In this document: in pieces, positions 18,110 through 26,444 of the stretch
Position numbering within the stretch: position 1 is the first letter of the stretch
How the letters are laid out: each line of letters starts with the position of its first letter
Source of the DNA: Thioclava sp. GXIMD4216
GTDB lineage: Bacteria > Pseudomonadota > Alphaproteobacteria > Rhodobacterales > Rhodobacteraceae
Reading direction: 5' to 3'
Length of the DNA stretch: 64,000 bases
NCBI RefSeq assembly: GCF_037949285.1
Contig: NZ_CP149928.1
Coordinates: 124,001-188,000, forward strand
Position numbers and translations under genes: made by a program
The notes under the pieces: model-generated
Database searches by the model: none
What the model was told of the DNA's origin: nothing
Seen by the model: only the letters and a program-made list of their open reading frames with translations

Positions 18110-18200
18110 GTTTCATCTCCTTTGCTCGGATACTGTTTTCCGGATGCACTGGACTTAGCACGGCGGAGAATGTCATACTCGCCGTATAATGACATATGAT

Positions 18201-18979
18201 ATGCCCAAACAGACAATTCGAAATCTTATCGATCCAGATAACGCTACGGCTGCGGTATTCGTGCTTTCCGACCGCCACCAGAGCCTTTCAGGGCCTTGGC
18301 ACAGTCATCAGAGATTGCACTTCTGCATGTCAGCGAGGGTGTGCTGGCGGTCGAGACCGAGGCGGCACGTTTCGTCATTCCTCCGCAGCGGGCTGTCTGG
18401 ATTCCGCCAGGCAGACGGCATCGCATATCTTCGCGTGCGCCATTCTGGCTCACTACCTGCTACATTGATCCCGACAGAATCGACTTCGTCCGACAAAACG
18501 AGATCGGCGTTTCCATCGACCGGTTGTCCGATGCCCTGTTGATCGCCGTGGCCGCCTTTGGTTCGCAAGGCCCCGGCTCGCCTGAGGAGGCGCGCATGCT
18601 TCAGGTTCTTCTGGATTGTTTGGCGCGGCTTCCGGCCTTCGACGTCGTGTTACCGCTTCCTGTCAGCGACCGATTGCGTCGCGTGACGCGGCCTCTACTG
18701 ACCGACCCAGGACGAAGCGGAACCCTCGCCGATTTTGCTCAACAAGCCTGCGTCACCGAAAGAACAGCGGCGCGGCTATTCAAGGCCGAGACCGGTCTGA
18801 ATTTTGGTGCTTGGCGTTTGCAGCTTCGTCTGCAAGCCGCATTGGGGTATCTGTCGGAGGGGCGCTCCGTAACAGAAACAGCCTTTGCCATCGGCTACCG
18901 GGACGTTTCATCGTTCATAACTGCTTTCAAGGACCACTTTGGCCAGACGCCATCACAGATGCTACTGGGTAGAACCTAA
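18201..18979 (+). pseudogene. AraC-family regulator, frameshifted
   Basis: The N-terminal part (MPKQTIRNLIDPDN ... GPWHSHQR) and the rest (LLHVSEGVLAVETE ... VWIPPGRRH ... C-terminal AraC helix-turn-helix FAQQACVTERTAARLFKAET and GYRDVSSFITAFKDHFG) lie in different frames; continuity is lost at about 18313-18325 by what looks like a one-base deletion. An ATG at 18296 could still yield the HTH with most of the cupin-type domain. It diverges from the oxidoreductase gene it probably regulates or regulated. Confidence 0.75.
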
Positions 18980-19344
18980 TACCTCGAAGAACGCCCGCTT
19001 CGTCCGCATTGCGGACGTTTGTAGCGGTTATGTCGCGCAGGCTAGGCGCGACATAACACCCGTTTGAAAGCTAATGGTAGCTTCGAGCCCAAGCCGACCG
19101 CACGGGGGCGCTTGCCTCGTCTGTGCTGCGTTTTGGGAACATAATCCGAACTGCCATCAGTGCCCGGCCTTGTCTCAAAGGCGAATTCCTTGTACTGAGG
19201 CGGCATGGTGCCGGGCACCTGCCGCCTGCGGACGCGAGTCACGGTGAAGCCCGGAGCGAGACGACATCTCACCCTCGAAGCATTTCGCAGGTGGGTAATG
19301 CAGGCCCCCTCCAAATTCGAAATGCCTCTCAGGAGGAGTGAGCG
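18980..19344. other. Intergenic stretch with a perfect 12-bp inverted repeat
   Basis: GTTATGTCGCGC (19027-19038) and GCGCGACATAAC (19046-19057) form a perfect stem with a 7-nt loop shortly after the AraC gene. It may be its terminator, although no T-run follows, or a remnant of a mobile element end. The remaining sequence up to the MATE fragment shows no gene I can support. Confidence 0.45.
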
Positions 19345-19608
19345 ATGTCTGTCGGACGCGCTACCAATACGCTTGAAAATCCTTTTCTGACCCTGCCGGT
19401 CAGACGACTTTTCTGGGCCAACACCCTTCCCATGGCGGCGGTCATGTCGACCAGCGGCCTGCTAAATGTGGTCGACGGCATCTTTGTAGGACGGTTCATC
19501 GGGGCTCAGGCCCTTGCTGCTGTCAGTCTGGCATTTCCGGTGGTCATGTTGTTGACGGCATTGACCACCCTGACAGGTGGCGGCATGTCGAGCCTTCTGG
19601 TCCGGCAC
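19345..19608 (+). pseudogene. 5' fragment of a MATE-family efflux transporter gene
   Basis: About 88 codons of a MATE-type multidrug exporter: LFWANTLPMAAVMSTSGLL, NVVDGIFVGRFIGAQALAA and GGGMSSLL. GGAGGAG sits ~8 nt before the ATG, so the original start is preserved. At about 19608 the match stops and the frame runs into unrelated sequence with a stop at 19719. Normal MATE proteins have ~450 residues, so over 75% is missing. Confidence 0.75.
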
Positions 19609-19676
19609 CTACCCCGCAGCTTTTGCCCCGAAGCCTATGGGAAAAGTCCGGCCATTGGGAAAAGTTCAGCTAACAC

Positions 19677-20007
19677 ATGTTTGTCGTGCCGCGCGAGAGC
19701 GGGCGCGATATGGCACTGAAGCCGATGAGCTGCCCCGGCCATTTGCAGATCTTCAACGCGGGCTTGAGGTCGTGGCGTGATCTGCCGATGCGCTTTGCGG
19801 AATTCGGCGCTTGTCACCGCGATGAGCCGTCGGGGTCGATGCATGGGCTGCTCCGCCCGCGCGGCTTCGTGCAGGATGATGCGCATGTCATCTGCCGCTC
19901 TGACCAAGTCGAGGCGGAGGTTTTCCGTTTTGTCTCGCTGCTGTCGTCGGTCTATGCGGATCTGGGCTTCGGCAGTTTCGATGTGGCGCTTTCGCTGCGA
20001 CCATATG
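19677..20007 (+). pseudogene. thrS: Internal fragment of a threonyl-tRNA synthetase gene
   Basis: About 110 codons of the class II catalytic core: [18 protein letters not shown] (zinc Cys segment), [20 protein letters not shown], and motif 2-like [16 protein letters not shown] with LSLRP at its end. Both the N-terminal editing part and the C-terminal anticodon-binding domain are absent. It differs from housekeeping ThrRS sequences in detail (LLRPRGF rather than IMRVRGF), so it may derive from a paralogue. It sits between the MATE stump and vgrG. Confidence 0.75.
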
Positions 20008-20107
20008 TGACGGGCTCTGCCTTCGAGCCTCATTATCTTTCACTGGATCCAGGTGATTATCTTGAGACGCTGGCGACGCTTGCGAAGGGCGGTAGTGTAG
20101 AGACCAG

Positions 20108-21671
20108 CTTGTTATTGCCCACGCTGTCGATCGAGCTTTCCTCGACGCGGGCTGCGCGATGGTTGAGGATATGGCTCGTCTGGTCCTTCTGGGCGTGAAA
20201 GAACATCAGCTCTTTGCTGGTGGCATCCTCGAAGGAAATCTCGTTATGGCCGCTGGACTTATGGCTATCAGAGCGTAGGACGGATTTGGTTTTATGTGCG
20301 GGCAGGTCATAGGGGCGGTCCTTAGCGCCATTATAGACACAGCCCGTCACCAGCGGTTTGTCGGGATCGCCGTCGAGGAATTCGACCACGACCTCCATCC
20401 CGATCCGCGGGATCACCATGCCGCCCCAGCCGTTGCCGGCCCAGCTTTGTGACACGCGGCAGCGCATGGAATAATCGGCGTCCAGATCCCAGTGGAATTG
20501 CACCAGAATGCGGCCGTATTCGTCGCAATCGATCTCGCCATCGCCCACAACCACCGCCGTCTGCGGGCCCTTCACATCGGCGCGCGGGGTCTTCAGTTCG
20601 GGCACCAGAGGCGCCGAGGACGGCATCAGAATGTAGCGCCCCGAATAGGCATAGCCATCGCCCTCGGTCCCGCCCGAGCCGTAATTATCCGAAGTATAAG
20701 AATGGCTTGCCGAGAGGCAGATATATTCCGCGCCAGTCCCCGGAACGGTGTCGCCCGCCAGATCGACCCGCGTGCCACCGCGCAGGGTGATGATGTCGCC
20801 CACCGCCTCAAAGCGGCGATCCTGACCGCGCTCGCCTTGCGTGCGCAGCTGCGCCACAACGCGCCCGCGCCAGATAATCGCCGGGCCAGTCGAAGCTCTC
20901 GATCTGCCCCTGAGCGTACTCGGCATCGCCGATCTGATCGGTCTCCATCGCGGCATTCGGGGTCTTGAAGTTGTAATCCGTCAGGCGGATCGCGCCGGTG
21001 GTGATGCGCCGCGCCGGATGCCAGTCCCAGAAGTGGACAAAATCAGCCTGATGGTGGCCGTCATCGGGCTTGAAAGGCACAGCACCGATGGTCGCATGGG
21101 CCTCGACGGCATCGGAAAGCACCATCTCATGCGCGCCTTCGGAATGGGTGAAATGATAGTTGATGCCATGGCGCTCCATCATCCGCGTGGCAAAGGCCAT
21201 ATCGGATTCACGGTATTGCACGGTGTATTCAAGCTCGGGGTAATCATTGGCGAGGCTAACCGTCAGCTGGCCCGCATCCGAGTAGCTGCTAAGCAACTCG
21301 GTCAGGATCTCGGCCACGGTCTTGTTATGAAAGATCCGTTGGTTGCGGCGGAGGCTGGCCAGAAAGAACCAAGGCTGCAGGCGCAGGCGGTACTTGTGCC
21401 CATTGTCACCCGTGCCCAGCCAGCGCGCCTCGGTGACGATGCCATCGAAATACTGGTCACTCCCCTCGCGGGTGACAAGCGCGACGGAGGCATGGGTCCC
21501 GATCAGCGCGTCGAAATCGATATCCGCCGAAGAGGCCAGACAGTCCACCTGATAGTCATAGAGCGCGTTGATATGGTCGGTCCCATCGAACCGCTGCAGC
21601 ACCAGCTCATCCGTGCCGAGAACCGTGGTGAGCCGCCCCATACGGGCATCCTGCGAGAAAAATACAGACAT
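20108..21671 (-). pseudogene. vgrG: VgrG (type VI secretion spike), frameshifted and truncated
   Basis: N-terminal gp27-like half in one frame (TTVLGTDELVLQRFDG, VQYRESDMAFATRMMERHG, FDWPGDYLA) and gp5-like half in another (RVVAQLRTQGERGQDRRF, FHWDLDADYSMRCRVSQSWA, GMEVVVEFLDGDPDKPLVTG, KSSGHNEISFED). The break lies at about 20865-20885. The C-terminus stops after SIDSVGNNK at ~20108, before the beta-helix tip. No other type VI gene is recognised nearby, so this is an isolated remnant. Confidence 0.82.
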
Positions 21672-21948
21672 GAATGAACCGAGCTTAAATCACCCGCGAT
21701 TGATCGCGCGCAACCATGACCTCCGCAAGACACATAGACTCGATCTGGCGCCTTTTGGCCGATTGGAGGCAGAAGTTCGGCGAAATATTGCCACGCCCGT
21801 AGCGGACACTCATGGAGCTATGCACGAACGGCAGGTTTGGGCCGCTCGCGGCCTAGGAGTGTTTTGCTTCTCGAACATAGGAAAGTTGGCGCGAGGCAAG
21901 TTGGTCAATTCAATCGCCCAGTCGCAGTTCTCTGAGGTTCCTTAGCGA

Positions 21949-22449
21949 CTACTCCAAGTGATCATTTGAACCGATTGCAATTCGCATCATGCTGATCCCG
22001 GTCGGTCTTTCATCGTCATCCGGATCATCAGGTCGTCCGTCTGACGGAGGAAAGCCTACCCCAGAAAAACGGTATCTAAGTAAATCGTATCGGTCAGATA
22101 TAGTTAGCGTACAAGCGCTATATCCGCGAAGTTGGGGCCTCTTAAAGCCAGCCTTATATGTAAAATACTGCGAATAAGTCTGTGTCATGAGCTCGTCGAC
22201 CGTTCGCGACCAATCATCGGCGTGGCCGGTTGCCTCGCGACCAAAACCGACCTGCCCTGTCTCTACCATTCGCGCCAAGAATGCCCCCAGCCGATCGCCC
22301 CCCACAGGCATCACACGCGCAGGCGCCTGCTGACGCCAATCCGGTATAGGCCATTTGTCGATAAGTCCGTAGCGGCCACAATCAAGCGGATTTCCTTGGT
22401 GTTTGCATGTAGCGAAATCTCGCGCGCTAGACGCAAAGTTTTTTGGCAA
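21949..22449 (-). pseudogene. Probable C-terminal piece of a nuclease-like hypothetical protein
   Basis: Open frame of 166 codons without a credible start (TTG, no ribosome site). It includes RYGLIDKWPIPDW, GDRLGAFLARMVETG and DDWSRTVDELMTQTYSQYF. It lies immediately after, and in the same direction as, the gene fragment at 22473-22889 but in another frame, and composition suggests both derive from one longer gene. No family could be named. The ~280 bp between it and vgrG hold nothing recognised. Confidence 0.4.
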
Positions 22450-22472
22450 AGTGAACGACGGCTACTGTGACA

Positions 22473-22889
22473 TCAGATAGAGTTGGCGCAAGTGCCAGAG
22501 TTAGTTAGCGTTTTGCCGCCGCCCAACGCGGCCATTTTCGCCTGGATTAAGGCTGCCCAACGCCGACCAGGCCGACCGCCCAAGTAGTCTTCAACAACCA
22601 CCAGAAGGTCCGCGAGCTCGCATTTAACGGTCTTTCCGTTAATGTCAGTGAAGGTGGCTTCTGGCGATTTGTGACAGAACACCCCATGCACCCCGACTGA
22701 CAAGCCGTGCGGAAGAAGCAATGGCGACCAAGCCCGAGCAATGTCGGAGACGCCACGACGTACCACTGCCGCTACAAATCCGACTTCGTTGGACGGCTTG
22801 CGCTGCATAAGTGCTCCCGCCATCAGGGCATTTTTGATTGCCGTGTCGGCGGCGGTGGAGAGTGATGCGATGAGGTAATTGGGAACCAT
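22473..22889 (-). CDS. Hypothetical protein with PD-(D/E)XK-like motif, probably truncated
   Basis: 138-residue frame with a good start (AAGGTG 5-6 nt before the ATG). Residues ~72-115 contain a conserved-looking run: FCHKSPEATF, KCELADLLVVVEDY and ALIQAKMA. The E...D...Q-x-K spacing recalls PD-(D/E)XK nuclease folds, in which a Lys closes the active site on a beta strand. The last ~18 residues (GGGKTLTNSG...) look like read-through after a break. Function unknown; the nuclease reading is inference. Confidence 0.5.
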   Translation of the reverse strand: MVPNYLIASLSTAADTAIKNALMAGALMQRKPSNEVGFVAAVVRRGVSDIARAWSPLLLPHGLSVGVHGVFCHKSPEATFTDINGKTVKCELADLLVVVEDYLGGRPGRRWAALIQAKMAALGGGKTLTNSGTCANSI

Positions 22890-23127
22890 ACTATCACCTT
22901 GGGCGTGAATCTGACCTTCAAAATAGGCCAGCTAGCGACCCATGCCCGTTTTCCGGACCTTTCTTCAAAGTATATTATAAGATCGACGCCAACAACGAGT
23001 AGGATTAGTGGCGAAATGGCTGTGCGTCACTCCGAGATGAGTGCTGGCTCCTGAACTCGATCACACTATGCTAAGCGACCGCTTCCGAGAAGCTGAGCTG
23101 CGGTATCTTATGCAGAGGGGAAGGTCT

Positions 23128-23409
23128 GCTAATGGGATGTACCGGCTGCTTCACCCAGCAGGTTAGGCTGTGCCTATGTCTGTAAGTTGGAGAAGTAGCA
23201 TGGATAAGAAGACGTTCGATCAGCTGATGTCCATCGGAGTCGACATTGGCAAGGACACGTTCCACCTCGTCGGGTTTGACCGAGATGGTCAGTTGGTGTT
23301 GCGTAAGCAGATTAAGCGATTGGCACTCGTCACGACATTCGAGAAGCTGCCGCGATGCATCGTCGGCATGGAGGCTTACCTGAGTGCCCATTTCGTCAGT
23401 CGGACCCTA
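23128..23409 (+). repeat. IS110-type left-end repeat, copy B
   Basis: Second copy of the 282-bp segment seen at 10247-10528, with only a few base differences. It ends at the same GGACCCTA and is then joined to a protease gene fragment. The ~238 bp before it hold no recognised gene. Confidence 0.85.
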
Positions 23410-23649
23410 AGCGACGCGCGCGGGCGGATCGTGGGTGTGGTGGTGGCCAAGCTCGATGCGCAGGTCATCCAGAACGAGATCGGGGATATCCCGCAAAACG
23501 TGAATTTCGCGATCCGCGGCGAGATTGCAAAGCTGTTTCTGGCGCAGAATGGCGTGGAGCCGGTCTTGACGGATGGGGCCGACGCGCTTGCACCGGAAGA
23601 GCTGGCCAACCGCTTGCAGGAGGTGACCCATTTCATCAGGTGCGAGTGA
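23200..23649 (+). pseudogene. Chimera: IS110 transposase N-terminus fused to trypsin-like protease C-terminus
   Basis: Residues 1-70 are the IS110-family N-terminus (GVDIGKDTFHLVGFDRDG). From residue 71 the frame continues into the C-terminal part of a serine protease of the trypsin-like S1C type (DARGRIVGVVVAKLDA, IPQNVNFAIRGEIAKLF) and ends at a natural-looking stop after HFIRCE. The catalytic His/Asp/Ser region of the protease is lost. Neither part should be functional, although a 149-residue in-frame protein could be made from the IS110 start. Confidence 0.78.
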
Positions 23650-23765
23650 AGCGGGGCCAGCGGGCATGTGGGCAACCTGCGTCATTGAATGGTTGGACAT
23701 ATCGGCTGACGGTTGCCAATAAATGCAAATCTGAGGAATCTCGCTACATTTGGGGAGCTTATTTT

Positions 23766-24008
23766 TTGAGAAAAAAATTTGTTGTTTCTGACGATGGACT
23801 TCGATCGCTGGAGCAGACAGAGGCCTTTAGGAACCTCGATCCTGATGCCCAGAAAATTCTGGCGGAGCTACTGTATGACCTGCTAGGGGGCGAGAATGAT
23901 ACCAGCCCGAAAGGCGTTAAAACTGGTCTTCAGAAATTGGACCGATTTATGGATGCCAAGATGAGCCCGGATCTGCATGCAGCTATAGTGGCTTCAATGA
24001 GCCAGTAA
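23766..24008 (+). CDS. Small hypothetical protein, TTG start
   Basis: An 80-residue protein beginning LRKKFVVSDDGLRSLEQ (initiator TTG) with a GGGGAG site 8 nt upstream. The sequence is hydrophilic and helical (AFRNLDPDAQKILAELLYDLL, DRFMDAKMSPDLHAAIVASM), without signal or membrane segments. Base composition is lower in GC than neighbouring genes, suggesting recent acquisition. I do not recognise the family. Its good ribosome site and sensible composition set it apart from the surrounding fragments. Confidence 0.5.
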   Translation: MRKKFVVSDDGLRSLEQTEAFRNLDPDAQKILAELLYDLLGGENDTSPKGVKTGLQKLDRFMDAKMSPDLHAAIVASMSQ

Positions 24009-24470
24009 GCAGGAGGGCAGGTGAAACAGCATTCCGTCTGCTTCAGTCATCGGGATATTCAGAGACCGGTGGTCAAATTTATGAAAGGAAGTCCTTCACT
24101 CTTGTGGGATGACGGGTGAGAACCGTGAGGGCGCCACTCTCAGCCATATTGGCGGCATGCTGTTTCATGGCCAGGTTTTGTGCCAACCAACCTGAAGGCA
24201 ACCCGAGCTTATTGGTCACTGCGCTTAACCTCTTTGGAGGTCCCGCGTTCGATGCGGGGATCAAGCCGCTGCTGGCACCACCGCGCCCAGCTCGACTGCA
24301 TGGCGGACCCGCTGTCCTTGAGATTGGGATCGTGCTTGCAGATCGCGCGGGCGGCGGCATTTGGCGGGAGATTTGGTGTTCAAGGATCATCATTACTGGA
24401 TCAATTTACTTCTGGCCTATAGAGGCTGCGCTCTGCGCGATTTCGGGGGCTTGGGTTAGGTTGTTCCTTG
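24009..24470. other. ~460-bp stretch with no supportable gene
   Basis: Open frames exist on both strands (for example a leftward one ending at 24079 with LPSGWLAQNLAMKQHAANM), but none has a ribosome site or recognised family. Given the surroundings it is probably more fragmented coding sequence. Confidence 0.35.
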
Positions 24471-24704
24471 ATGACGAAGACAAGGAGAGAGCCTGTGGCA
24501 CCCAAGAAACTTACCTTCCGGAGCCGTGAGAAATGGGATTCCAATCTGTCGGCGGAAGACAGCGTGATCGCCGCAGAGTTGATGGCGCGGCTACGCGGAC
24601 CAAACGGCGCCAAAGACGAATTTCTGCTCGCCGCCATCGCCCAGAACCTACTAAAACTCGCGAAGCTGCGCCCGCGAAGCATCAAGCAGGAGGCCGCAGC
24701 ATGA
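24471..24704 (+). pseudogene. Chimera ending in IS1182-family transposase C-terminus
   Basis: Codons 1-39 (TKTRREPVAPKKLTFRSR...) are of unknown origin; from LRGPNGAKDEFLLAAIAQ to the stop the frame is the IS1182 transposase tail also seen at 11701. The junction falls at about 24588. No function is expected for the transposase part; the N-terminal part may be the start of an unrelated small gene. Confidence 0.5.
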
Positions 24705-24823
24705 GATGAACGGCTATCATGCCGTCTTGAGGCGGAGGAGCGGGGGATTGCCCGAATGCAACGGCCTGGTTCAGCGACGACGAGCCTCCAAACCGGCGAT
24801 CTTGACCGACTTCTTCAACAACA
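24588..24823 (+). repeat. IS1182-type right-end remnant, copy B
   Basis: Matches 11701-11935 in order and length, ending at TTCAACAACA, the presumed right terminus of the element. Sequence differences are more numerous than between the two IS110 copies, suggesting an older duplication or two related elements. Confidence 0.75.
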
Positions 24824-25769
24824 CCCGCCCTTCTGGCCGTATGCTGCGCTGCATCGATTATCTTGCGACCTCTGGCAACCTTCGTAAGTGCATATCCGTG
24901 GTCAAAAGATGATTTGGCCAAACGTCAGCTTCGCGAATTCGGGCTGCCCGCCACCAACGGCGATCATGATACGCAGGGCAAGCAAACGTTGCCTGAAGCT
25001 AATTCCGACGAACAGATATCAGTTTTCCCCGGACAAGTTGCCAACTTAGGGAGAACGACATAGTTTCGGCTGTTCAATTGTTTTCGTTTCGACAATACGA
25101 TGTCACTTGCGGCAGCGAATACTAACATTCGCAGATTTCTGGCCTCATCATCTTCTGCAGCAGATTTTTGGACGCAGCGGTCATCGACAAGCCCGCAAAA
25201 CCGACGGCGGTTTGTGCCGACGAGACTTTGCATGGGATGAGACGGTTGATCCGGGCATCTGCCCAGACAGGTGGGGTGCCGCGTCAGAAATAGGCGCGTC
25301 CGATCCTTGGTCTGTATCAGAAAAATCGGGCGCGACCGGAAGTTCCGTGAGTGATGTCGCGCCCTTAGTGTCTCAGGTAGATTATATGCAGCATTGGTAA
25401 TGCATCTTTAGGTGGTATGGGAACCCGAAAACGACAGCAGCATGATCAAGAGTTTTGATCATGCTCTGCATTTTTCGTTGCCTCGGATTAGGGGCTGTCG
25501 GGGCTGGTATCCGATTATGCGCGGCTGTTGCGTATGACGGACAAGGCTAAGGCGCGGGTTATGGCAGAACCCGCGCCTTTACCTGTAGAAACGCCAACTC
25601 AGGACGTGGCAAGACCCTAACACAGCTTGTGCCGGTGGTGAATCGCAAATCCGGACGGTCCGAGGCTCTAGGCGGAAGATGGCAGACCTGCCCTCGGGTC
25701 GGGTCCAAACGAGGATGCAGGGCGGGACATGCGCCCGTAAGCCTTTTGGGCTGCGTCAGAAATCGTGGC
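24824..25769. other. ~950-bp stretch without a recognised gene
   Basis: Nothing coding can be supported. Two hairpins are visible: GGGCGCGAC...GTCGCGCCC near 25328-25365, and the terminator-like structure at 25439-25475. The stretch marks the end of the fragmented region before the exopolysaccharide locus. Confidence 0.4.
25439..25475 (+). terminator. Rho-independent terminator-like hairpin
   Basis: An 11-bp perfect stem (AGCATGATCAA / TTGATCATGCT) with a 5-nt loop, followed by CTGCATTTTT. The gene it once served is no longer recognisable. Confidence 0.65.
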
Positions 25770-26444
25770 TTACCGACCGGTGCGCTTGACGACAATCGAT
25801 GTGGTCTTGACGATCAGCCCCAGATCGCTTTTCAGGCTCAGCCTGTCGAAATAATCATCGTCATACGTGACGCGGGCGACAAAGGTCGTGGAATTGCGGC
25901 CTTCGACCTGCCACAGGCCGGTAATGCCGGGGCGCATGTCAAAATAGGCGGCGCCGCCTGCGTTGCGATAGAGGGATTCTTGATCGATCAGGAAGGGGCG
26001 AGGGCCCACAAAGCTCATATCGCCTTTGAACACGTTGAAAATCTGGGGCAGCTCGTCCAGCGAGGTGGCGCGCAGGAAACGACCGATGGAGGTGATACGG
26101 GGGTCAATGCTAAGCTTTTGATGGACATGCCATTCTTCTGCCAGCTTGGGGTCTTCGGCGCACATTTTTTGCAGTTTGGCTTCGGCGTCAACAAGCATGG
26201 TGCGCAGCTTGTAACATTGGAAGGTTTTGCCATTTTTCCCGATGCGGGGTTGCACGAAAAGCCCCGGGCCTCCGTCGCGACGTACCATCAGCCATAGAAC
26301 GGCGATGACCGGCAGCAATACCGGCAGAAGCAGCAGGGCCAGAAAAATATCCAGAATGCGTTTGCCCCGACGTTGATAAAATCCCGGTCGGTGTCCCACA
26401 TAAGGGGCCGGTCCTTCATAGGTCGGCATGGTCGAAGAAAATTT
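25770..26444 (-). CDS. Sugar transferase (polyprenyl-phosphate hexose-1-phosphate transferase), copy 1
   Basis: Monotopic phosphoglycosyl transferase of the ExoY/WbaP C-terminal type, 224 residues; it starts lipid-linked repeat-unit assembly by putting the first sugar-phosphate on undecaprenyl phosphate. One N-terminal hydrophobic segment (ILDIFLALLLLPVLLPVI ~36-53), the catalytic Asp-Glu dyad in SLDELPQ, and FVGPRP, RPGITGLWQVEGRN near the end. Start at MKFSST preferred over an upstream codon. Same length and clear sequence similarity to the enzyme at 39139-39813. It diverges from a VPLPA-CTERM gene. Confidence 0.92.
   Translation of the reverse strand, partial: KFSSTMPTYEGPAPYVGHRPGFYQRRGKRILDIFLALLLLPVLLPVIAVLWLMVRRDGGPGLFVQPRIGKNGKTFQCYKLRTMLVDAEAKLQKMCAEDPKLAEEWHVHQKLSIDPRITSIGRFLRATSLDELPQIFNVFKGDMSFVGPRPFLIDQESLYRNAGGAAYFDMRPGITGLWQVEGRNSTTFVARVTYDDDYFDRLSLKSDLGLIVKTTSIVVKRTGR

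Noticed and set aside
19042..19314. 90-codon minus-strand open frame near the MATE fragment
   Set aside because: No ribosome site, Arg-rich composition and overlap with the inverted repeat; no basis to call it a gene.
24079..24393. 104-codon minus-strand open frame
   Set aside because: Part of the translation looks protein-like, but there is no start signal or known family; kept only as a note in the unassigned stretch.
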